Below, in pieces: positions 28,475 through 33,001 of a stretch of DNA of 34,826 nucleotides; positions within the stretch are counted from its first letter, which is position 1; each line of letters opens with the position of its first letter. The translations under genes were made by a program, and so were the position numbers. The notes under the pieces are model-generated. The model was not told where the DNA came from. It did not search any database and saw only the letters and a list, made by a program, of their open reading frames with translations. This DNA is from a virus, in the IMG/VR virus record IMGVR_UViG_3300021963_000375, positions 1 to 34,826 of that record, one strand, 5' to 3'.

Positions 28475-28494
28475 GTGTGGCCGCGCAGCCACAC
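28475..28494. terminator. TGTGGC-family hairpin upstream of the HNH gene
   Basis: GTGTGGC, loop CGCGCA, GCCACAC. It follows the stop of the gene at 28508 and precedes a TTGACA that lacks a -10. Confidence 0.7.
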
Positions 28495-28507
28495 CTGGCA
28501 CTCCCGC

Positions 28508-28942
28508 TTAGAACGGTGCGTCTTCAATGTCCTTCAATTGTGCTTCAATCTCAGCCTTGGTCAAAGTGGTCTTTGGAGCAGCCTTCTTGGCCTCTACTTT
28601 GGCAACGATGCCCGCCATAGTGGGCTTCTTAGGTTGCTTGGGCTTCTTGGCCTCTTTCTTGGGACGATCTTTGCTACCAGCCTGCGGAGTGCGACGCTCT
28701 TGTGCGTCCTCAATTGCAGCCTGCTTCTCACTGTTGATGACACCAGCATCGTTCTTGTAAAACTCAATCTTCAACAGAAAAGCCACAGCCTCTTCTTTGG
28801 TCATTGGGTTGGGCAAAGGCATAAGATCAACTTCAGTGTGACCATTCTTCTCTAAGACCTTGACACGTAGTGCGTCATTGGCAAAACGAACCTTGACTGA
28901 ACCATTTAAACGGCTAGTACCTGCGTGAGTAAAAGTGCTCAT
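28508..28942 (-). CDS. Conserved phage protein with Lys/Pro linker and SSB-like acidic tip
   Basis: A 144-residue protein starting MSTFTHAGTSRLNGSVKVRF at 28942 after AAAGGAAATAC. The N-terminal ~65 residues (FANDALRVKVLEKNGHTEVDL, LPNPMTKEEAVAFLLKIEF) form a domain recurring in marine phage proteins. The middle is Lys/Pro-rich (KDRPKKEAKKPKQPKKP). The end LKDIEDAPF looks like the acidic-hydrophobic tip of SSB proteins. It may bind nucleic acid and recruit partners; this is inference. It has its own consensus promoter. Confidence 0.8.
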   Translation of the reverse strand: MSTFTHAGTSRLNGSVKVRFANDALRVKVLEKNGHTEVDLMPLPNPMTKEEAVAFLLKIEFYKNDAGVINSEKQAAIEDAQERRTPQAGSKDRPKKEAKKPKQPKKPTMAGIVAKVEAKKAAPKTTLTKAEIEAQLKDIEDAPF

Positions 28943-28991
28943 TGTATTTCCTTTCAAGTGTGTGTGTAAATTTGTTTGCTACTGTTCTATG

Positions 28992-29020
28992 ATTATATGT
29001 TCGAAATGTCTAGTTGTCAA
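28992..29020 (-). promoter_or_regulatory. Consensus early promoter
   Basis: Minus strand TTGACA, 17 bp, TATAAT. The upstream gene's stop TGA lies in the -35 box. The leader here differs from types A and B. Confidence 0.88.
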
Positions 29021-29196
29021 CCGATATCTTCCTCCATTTCTATGTGTTGTAGTTCTGCCACACCAAAGCGTAGGTCTGCTTCTTCTTGGGCCTCGCTGTA
29101 ATATGTGGCATCTAACTGCTCAAAGGAACCATCGCTGAACATGGCACTCCAGTATGAGGGAGCATCCTCCCTTACTGCAACAAGGTAGCGCTTCAT
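29017..29196 (-). CDS. Small acidic early protein, unknown function
   Basis: A 59-residue protein, MKRYLVAVREDAPSYWSAMF, then ATYYSEAQEEADLRFGVAEL and an acidic end HIEMEEDIG. The ATG overlaps the stop of the gene at 29193 (ATGA), so the two are coupled. Its TGA is inside the next -35 hexamer. Unrecognised. Confidence 0.65.
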   Translation of the reverse strand: MKRYLVAVREDAPSYWSAMFSDGSFEQLDATYYSEAQEEADLRFGVAELQHIEMEEDIG

Positions 29197-29600
29197 GCCG
29201 CTGCCTCTACCTTACAGAACTTGGCAAACTCTGCCCAAGAGCCTTCAAACAAGGTGGCATTGACTCCAGGATTGAATATGCTGCCTGGACCCAGCACCTT
29301 AACCCTATCCTTGTAGACATGATACTCATAGTCCTGACCACAGTCAGTTGAAGTGACCGAGTGAATGTAAAAGCCGCCTACGGTTTCTTTGAAGTGTGCT
29401 ACGAGACTGGCAGCAAGACAACCCATACCGTTAGCAAGGGAAGTGCTCTCCTTACCAAAGCCATTGACCAAAGTCTTGCCTGCGAGGAACTCTGCTAGTT
29501 CTCGTCCGTGTCCCTCAATGTAGCCGTCATATTGGCTATAAAGGTTGAGGATGACTTCGTTGTGCTCGTTGTAGACAAAGGTTAGTGCTCTAGTTCCCAT
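29193..29600 (-). CDS. Conserved phage protein (MGTRALTFVY family), unknown function
   Basis: A 135-residue protein beginning MGTRALTFVYNEHNEVILNLYSQYDGY with GRELAEFLAG and GMGCLAASLVAHFKETVGGFYIHS. The MGTRAL...VY...QYDGYxEGHG opening is well known from small phage proteins of unknown function. TCTGGYDYxYHVY is seen as DCGQDYEYHVYKD. AGGAGCAAGAG precedes the ATG. It is first in a two-gene unit with a type B leader. Confidence 0.85.
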   Translation of the reverse strand: MGTRALTFVYNEHNEVILNLYSQYDGYIEGHGRELAEFLAGKTLVNGFGKESTSLANGMGCLAASLVAHFKETVGGFYIHSVTSTDCGQDYEYHVYKDRVKVLGPGSIFNPGVNATLFEGSWAEFAKFCKVEAAA

Positions 29601-29632
29601 CTCTTGCTCCTCGGTAGTTGTTCAGTTCAATA

Positions 29633-29661
29633 AGTATATGCCCAAACCATTCTGCTGTCAA
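29633..29661 (-). promoter_or_regulatory. Early promoter with leader type B
   Basis: Minus strand TTGACA, 17 bp (ending TTTGGGCA), TATACT, leader ACTGAACAACTACCGAGGAG. Confidence 0.85.
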
Positions 29662-29665
29662 CTCA

Positions 29666-29681
29666 GTGGCTTAGATGCCAC
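29666..29681. terminator. TGTGGC-family hairpin (short)
   Basis: GTGGC, loop TTAGAT, GCCAC, directly after the stop of the gene at 29683 and 5 bases before the next -35. Confidence 0.6.
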
Positions 29682-29682
29682 A

Positions 29683-29838
29683 CTATTCACCCTCCGGTAA
29701 GTAATCTCGCAAGTATTCTTTGGGACATTGGGCTAACAGGATCTCCAAGTCCTCAGTCTGCCCCAGTTCCAAATCCCATTTGATCTGTGCTACCACAGCC
29801 TCAACCAACTTGACCAATTCAGTGTCCAAGTGTTCCAT
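29683..29838 (-). CDS. Tiny acidic helical protein
   Basis: A 51-residue protein, MEHLDTELVKLVEAVVAQIK then WDLELGQTEDLEILLAQCPK. It is helical throughout. CTAGGAGAGTGAG precedes the ATG, 9 bases after the gene at 29848, with which it is co-transcribed. Unrecognised. Confidence 0.62.
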   Translation of the reverse strand: MEHLDTELVKLVEAVVAQIKWDLELGQTEDLEILLAQCPKEYLRDYLPEGE

Positions 29839-29847
29839 CTCACTCTC

Positions 29848-30036
29848 CTAGTAGTCGTTGAGTTCGTATTGCTCGTCGTACCAATTGTCGTTAGTTTGAT
29901 CCTGATATTGTTGCATGAGTTCACCGCAGGCAATGTCTACCCACTCCAGAGGCACTCTATGCTTGTTGGCAATCTGCTGGAAAGTGAGCAAGCCCCGCTC
30001 AATGTCCTCTTGTATGCCGATTATTACATCTCTCAT
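29848..30036 (-). CDS. Conserved small phage protein, HTH-like
   Basis: A 62-residue protein, MRDVIIGIQEDIERGLLTFQ then QIANKHRVPLEWVDIACGEL. The segment TFQQIANKHRVPLEWVDIAC reads as a helix-turn-helix (the QIA.....P...V pattern). The family recurs widely in aquatic phages. The C-terminus is acidic (DNWYDEQYELNDY). An early transcriptional regulator is possible. AGGAGCGATAG precedes the ATG; type B leader. Confidence 0.78.
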   Translation of the reverse strand: MRDVIIGIQEDIERGLLTFQQIANKHRVPLEWVDIACGELMQQYQDQTNDNWYDEQYELNDY

Positions 30037-30064
30037 CTATCGCTCCTAGTTGTTCAGTTCAATA

Positions 30065-30093
30065 ATTATATGCCCAAACCATACCCTTGTCAA
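30065..30093 (-). promoter_or_regulatory. Consensus early promoter with leader type B
   Basis: Minus strand TTGACA, 17 bp (ending TTTGGGCA), TATAAT, leader ACTGAACAACTAGGAGCG. Confidence 0.9.
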
Positions 30094-30095
30094 TG

Positions 30096-30115
30096 CTGTG
30101 GCACGTCTGCCACAG
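30096..30115. terminator. TGTGGC-family hairpin
   Basis: CTGTGGCA, loop CGTC, TGCCACAG, between the gene at 30121 and the -35 of the next promoter. Confidence 0.72.
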
Positions 30116-30120
30116 TGTGT

Positions 30121-30384
30121 CTACATGCTCCAATATGCTTCTGAACTAGGACTGGCAGCGAAGTGGGTATCAAATCGCTCTTCGTACTCCTTGCCCGTCA
30201 TCAAGTTCCGTCGCTTGACCATAGTCTTGTGAATTTCATAACGATAACCCTTCTTGCTGGGAAAAGTATATCGCATGGTGCTGTCTAGGCCCTCCAAGTC
30301 CTCAGTGTCAAAGTCCTCTTTGAAGATCATGCGCTCTTTTACTCGAGTCCTAGCATCCTTCTTGTAAGCGATCACAGTCAACAT
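30121..30384 (-). CDS. Small early protein, unknown function
   Basis: An 87-residue protein starting MLTVIAYKKDARTRVKERMI at 30384 after AAGGAGCGGACT; longer in-frame readings run into the upstream gene. RYTFPSKKGYRYEIHKTMVKRRNLMTGKEYEERF is basic and beta-rich with a conserved-looking RYEI.KTMVKRRNL block. It is second in a two-gene unit. Confidence 0.72.
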   Translation of the reverse strand: MLTVIAYKKDARTRVKERMIFKEDFDTEDLEGLDSTMRYTFPSKKGYRYEIHKTMVKRRNLMTGKEYEERFDTHFAASPSSEAYWSM

Positions 30385-30394
30385 AGTCCGCTCC

Positions 30395-30643
30395 TTAGCA
30401 ATCCGGGTCAAAGTCTGCCCACTCTTGTGCTTCATCGGGCTGTCCATCGTCGTCCTCATCCTCATCGCGGTCAAGCCAGGTAATTATGTCATTCTTACGA
30501 GCAAAATCCGCTACTTCACTCTCGCTCAAATAGCCCAACAAGTCCCTAATCAGTGCATCCTTGTCCACCATGTCGTCCTCTACAAGGCTTAAGAGTTCGC
30601 AAGTGTATCTACGGCTGCGATAAGAATCTTGCTTTGTCCACAT
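30395..30643 (-). CDS. Small acidic early protein, unknown function
   Basis: An 82-residue protein, MWTKQDSYRSRRYTCELLSL, then DKDALIRDLLGYLSESEVAD and a strongly acidic end RDEDEDDDGQPDEAQEW. LLxYLSESEVxxFxxxxxI resembles a short helical segment shared by phage early proteins. It has a type B leader with AGGAGCGAAACT before the ATG. Confidence 0.75.
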   Translation of the reverse strand: MWTKQDSYRSRRYTCELLSLVEDDMVDKDALIRDLLGYLSESEVADFARKNDIITWLDRDEDEDDDGQPDEAQEWADFDPDC

Positions 30644-30673
30644 AGTTTCGCTCCTTAGTGTTTCAGTTCAATA

Positions 30674-30702
30674 AGTATACGCCCAAACTCAACTTAGGTC
30701 AA
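30674..30702 (-). promoter_or_regulatory. Early promoter with leader type B
   Basis: Minus strand TTGACC, 17 bp (ending TTTGGGCG), TATACT, leader ACTGAAACACTAAGGAGCG. Confidence 0.82.
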
Positions 30703-30704
30703 CG

Positions 30705-30724
30705 GTGTGGCATTGCTGCCACAC
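30705..30724. terminator. TGTGGC-family hairpin
   Basis: GTGTGGCA, loop TTGC, TGCCACAC, 2 bases upstream of the next -35 box. Confidence 0.75.
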
Positions 30725-30735
30725 CTGGCACTCCC

Positions 30736-31071
30736 TCAGTCCATTCTGCTGTTAGCGTAGGCCTTAACGCCCAGATGCTCTGTAAGGAACTTGGCCGCAG
30801 CCTCAGCAGCCGCCTCAGCAATGTTAAGGCTTTGACAATTTGTATAACGGCTAGCACTCATCTCAAGCCCACCGCCGTAGGCCTTGCGGAACCCTGCCCG
30901 AAGCAGAGCCTTGCCCATCTTAGTGCTACCTTTCTCGTAGACAGTGATGCGAGCGAACCCGCAACAATCCCTGTCGCCATACTGGGCAAAGGCGTCTTGT
31001 GCGGCCTTACGGGCCACGTCGTGCATAACAGAAACAGCAAGCTCTACAGTGTTAAGGGTGTCTTTGCTCAT
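30736..31071 (-). CDS. Ala-rich early phage protein, unknown function
   Basis: A 111-residue protein. ELAVSVMHDVARKAAQDAFAQYGDRDCCGFARITVY is followed by KAYGGGLEMSASRYTNCQSLNIAEAAAEAAAKFL. The GFA.I.V...G.T..G.AL...GF...YGGGL pattern recurs in uncharacterised phage proteins. It is a single-gene unit with a consensus promoter and type B leader (AGGAGCGACAA). Confidence 0.8.
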   Translation of the reverse strand: MSKDTLNTVELAVSVMHDVARKAAQDAFAQYGDRDCCGFARITVYEKGSTKMGKALLRAGFRKAYGGGLEMSASRYTNCQSLNIAEAAAEAAAKFLTEHLGVKAYANSRMD

Positions 31072-31103
31072 TTGTCGCTCCTAGTTAATGTCTCAGTTCA
31101 ATA

Positions 31104-31132
31104 AGTATACGCCCAACTCACTCTCTTGTCAA
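31104..31132 (-). promoter_or_regulatory. Early promoter with leader type B
   Basis: Minus strand TTGACA, 17 bp (ending TTGGGCG), TATACT, leader ACTGAGACATTAACTAGGAG. The upstream gene's TGA lies in the -35. Confidence 0.85.
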
Positions 31133-31290
31133 TCGTTGTATTCTTGCAACTCCGCCTGTTGCTCAAAAGCCACACGTTGGCACTCCGCATTTATAGATGT
31201 TATACTAGTGGGATCTTGCAAGTCAATCCAACGCTCGTACTCATATTCGTATTCTGCCTGCTCTGAGGGACTCATTGTGTATATATACAT
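31129..31290 (-). CDS. Tiny acidic early protein
   Basis: A 53-residue protein starting MYIYTMSPSEQAEYEYEYER at 31290 after CGGAGCAGAGA; an upstream in-frame ATG (31314) lies in the leader. It is Glu/Tyr/Gln-rich and helical. It is the first (rightmost) protein gene of the minus-strand early block, and its TGA is embedded in the next -35. Confidence 0.62.
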   Translation of the reverse strand: MYIYTMSPSEQAEYEYEYERWIDLQDPTSITSINAECQRVAFEQQAELQEYND

Positions 31291-31320
31291 TCTCTGCTCC
31301 GTTGTGTTCATCATTCTCTA

Positions 31321-31349
31321 AGTATATGCCCAAAACGCCATTTTGTCAA
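31321..31349 (-). promoter_or_regulatory. Early promoter
   Basis: Minus strand TTGACA, 17 bp (ending TTTTGGGCA), TATACT, leader with ATGAACACAACGGAGC, a variant of types A and B. Confidence 0.85.
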
Positions 31350-31388
31350 GTGTGGCAAAAACGCTACAAGTGTGGCTCTTGTACAACA

Positions 31389-31408
31389 CTGTGGCATCTC
31401 TGCCACAG
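31389..31408. terminator. TGTGGC-family hairpin
   Basis: CTGTGGCA, loop TCTC, TGCCACAG, between the tRNA genes and the next early promoter. The surrounding segment 31350-31520 contains three further TGTGGC half-sites and no gene. Confidence 0.65.
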
Positions 31409-31522
31409 GAACTCCCGCCGTGGCAGATCTACAACACCTGTGGCTGATCTACAACATGAGAATTTATAACAGTATATGTTCTATAATGTGGCAGAATAAC
31501 CACTGGCAATGTCTAGGGTTTT

Positions 31523-31609
31523 TGGTGCCCGTAGCCGGAGTCGAACCAGCACGCCCTTTCGAGCGAGGGATTTTAAGTCCCTTGTGTCTACCTATTTCAC
31601 CATACGGGC
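31523..31609 (-). tRNA. tRNA-Leu (anticodon TAA)
   Basis: An 87-base type II tRNA with encoded CCA. The acceptor stem is GCCCGTA/TACGGGC, the anticodon stem GGGA-CTTAAAA-TCCC gives anticodon TAA, the long variable arm is CGCTCGAAAGGGCG, and the T arm contains GTTCGACTC. UUA codons are frequent in the AT-rich phage genes, so it may supplement the host supply. Confidence 0.96.
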
Positions 31610-31614
31610 AATTT

Positions 31615-31693
31615 TGGTGCCCCCTCACGGAGTCGAACCGCGCACCAACAGATTATGAGTCTGCTGCTCTAACCATGCATGAGCTAAGGGGGC
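31615..31693 (-). tRNA. tRNA-Met, elongator (anticodon CAT)
   Basis: A 79-base tRNA with encoded CCA. The acceptor stem is GCCCCCT/GGGGGC, the anticodon loop CTCATAA gives CAT, and the T arm contains GTTCGACTC. The paired first base argues against an initiator. Ile-CAT (lysidine type) is a less likely alternative. It lies 5 bases upstream of tRNA-Leu in one transcript. Confidence 0.92.
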
Positions 31694-31725
31694 TTATACT
31701 GTGAATCAACGTGTATAATGTATGT

Positions 31726-31754
31726 ATATTACTGTATTTATGGAATTTTGTCAA
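31726..31754 (-). promoter_or_regulatory. Promoter of the tRNA operon
   Basis: Minus strand TTGACA (31754-31749), 17 bp, TAATAT (31731-31726), about 33 bases before the tRNA-Met gene. Confidence 0.7.
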
Positions 31755-31769
31755 CTGTGGCGGAAGGTC

Positions 31770-31931
31770 TACAGGGTGTGAAAAAGTGCAGAAAAGTGTG
31801 AAAAAGTGTGACAAGTCTCAACCATACTGTGGATAACCTGTGGGCAAAAACTGTGGTCTTCACGGTGGGAGGGAGAGGCTAAGTTCAAATACTCCCACAC
31901 AGATATCCACAGAGAGATTCACCAGATCCCA
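31770..31931. other. Possible replication origin: DnaA box and iteron-like repeats
   Basis: A non-coding segment with two copies of GTGTGAAAAAGTG (31776-31788 and 31796-31808, 20 bp apart), a perfect DnaA box TGTGGATAA (31828-31836, reverse of TTATCCACA), a one-mismatch box ATATCCACA (31903-31911), and a C/T-rich tract with TTTTCCACC repeats. It lies at the boundary between early and late transcription units. Confidence 0.45.
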
Positions 31932-32096
31932 TTATTTTCCACCACTTTTCCACCAGCGATAATTGTCTGTAAAGGAGGGTCCACAGTCTTTACAGGAGTA
32001 GAAACCAGGATGTGGGTCATAGGTCAGTTCTTCGATCCAGTAGCCTAGAATAGCCCCAAGCAGCAAGCAGACTAGGATTCCGGGTATCGTTCGCAT
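31932..32096 (-). CDS. Tiny exported or membrane-anchored CxxC protein
   Basis: A 54-residue protein, MRTIPGILVCLLLGAILGYW then DPHPGFYSCKDCGPSFTDNY. An N-terminal hydrophobic helix is followed by a CKDC pair in a short soluble tail. It lies downstream of a TAAATA box and a repeat AATACCCCGCTGTAGA. A cell-envelope location is likely. Unrecognised, but composition and placement favour a true gene. Confidence 0.6.
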   Translation of the reverse strand: MRTIPGILVCLLLGAILGYWIEELTYDPHPGFYSCKDCGPSFTDNYRWWKSGGK

Positions 32097-32101
32097 AGGT
32101 C

Positions 32102-32152
32102 TCTACAGCGGGGTATTTACTAGTATATACACGGGTTCTACAGCGGGGTATT
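32102..32152. repeat. Pair of 16-bp direct repeats
   Basis: TCTACAGCGGGGTATT occurs at 32102-32117 and 32137-32152 (35 bp apart), the second ending in the stop region of the glycosyltransferase gene. On the minus strand they read AATACCCCGCTGTAGA, preceded by GTAAATA- or GTGAATA-like boxes. The core AATACCCCGCT recurs near 26565. Confidence 0.8.
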
Positions 32153-32922
32153 CACGCAATAGTACGACTAGCCGTGGGTAGTTGTAGATTATCTATCCAA
32201 GTCCAATGTTGGCCCAAAACTGGAGTCAGTCCTATATGACTACGTGGTATGAAGTATCTGCCGTCGTCTGAGTTCAGTGCCAATTGATCCACTATGTTAG
32301 CCATAACTGAGTCTACCAATATAACGGCGTGTGCTTGATCTAGGGCCAGACACCAATCCCAAACTGAGTCTGTAGCTTCAGTAATTTCCACAGCTGGGAT
32401 GTCTTTGGGAATAATCTCAGTATTGAATTCAGCACGATGTGTACTACCTGTAACATGTACCAAGATATAGGGTTCGTTAGCTCCACCTAGTTTATCCTGG
32501 ATAACCTCTAGGAGGGCCTGTTCTCTATCCCTATCTCTAGTTATGCAGTCTTTAAGCTGCCATTTATAGTAGAAGGGAACTTCAGCTCTAATATACTTAT
32601 ATTGATCAAACTTAGTATGCTGGAAGTAGTTCTGTTGACTAAATTCTGGGTGATTAGTCAGTGCCTGATAAAGTGGAATAATTTCGTCGCAGCCCACTTC
32701 TAGAAGTACTCGCATAGGTTCGTCATAGAAGTAGTAGCCTGTAGAATCTGTAGTCACGGGATGCCATATGATTTGGGGAGCTACTCTATACATATGACTG
32801 ACAAATTCTCTACAGATTGGCCAATGAATTTCCCAGCCCTGTTTTCTATAATATTCTGCTATAGGCAGTGCGATCACAAGGTCTCCCAGTCCTCTGCTCT
32901 GTATAATACCAAGTCTTTTCAT
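32152..32922 (-). CDS. GT9-like (heptosyltransferase-type) glycosyltransferase
   Basis: A 256-residue GT-B fold protein. MKRLGIIQSRGLGDLVIALPIAEYYRKQGWEIHWP is the N-terminal nucleotide-sugar transferase opening of the ADP-heptose:LPS heptosyltransferase family (GLGD.....P.......). The C-terminal half has PYILVHVTGSTHRAEF and a DSVMANIVDQLAL loop similar to the donor-binding D(S/T)...H.A. Together with the HldE genes it would transfer a heptose or related sugar. The acceptor, LPS or phage DNA/protein, is unknown. It sits alone on the minus strand behind a weak sigma70/late promoter. Confidence 0.8.
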   Translation of the reverse strand: MKRLGIIQSRGLGDLVIALPIAEYYRKQGWEIHWPICREFVSHMYRVAPQIIWHPVTTDSTGYYFYDEPMRVLLEVGCDEIIPLYQALTNHPEFSQQNYFQHTKFDQYKYIRAEVPFYYKWQLKDCITRDRDREQALLEVIQDKLGGANEPYILVHVTGSTHRAEFNTEIIPKDIPAVEITEATDSVWDWCLALDQAHAVILVDSVMANIVDQLALNSDDGRYFIPRSHIGLTPVLGQHWTWIDNLQLPTASRTIA

Positions 32923-32993
32923 TGTGTCTAGTTCTTTCAGTGTAAGTTATCCGAGTATTTAATAGCAGTCAATTACTGGGTCTAATAGAAGTG

Positions 32994-33001
32994 ACTAAAT
33001 A
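32994..33001 (+). promoter_or_regulatory. T4-like late promoter box
   Basis: ACTAAATA; predicted +1 on the A of the in-frame ATG at 33007, just after the first ATG at 33001. Confidence 0.55.
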
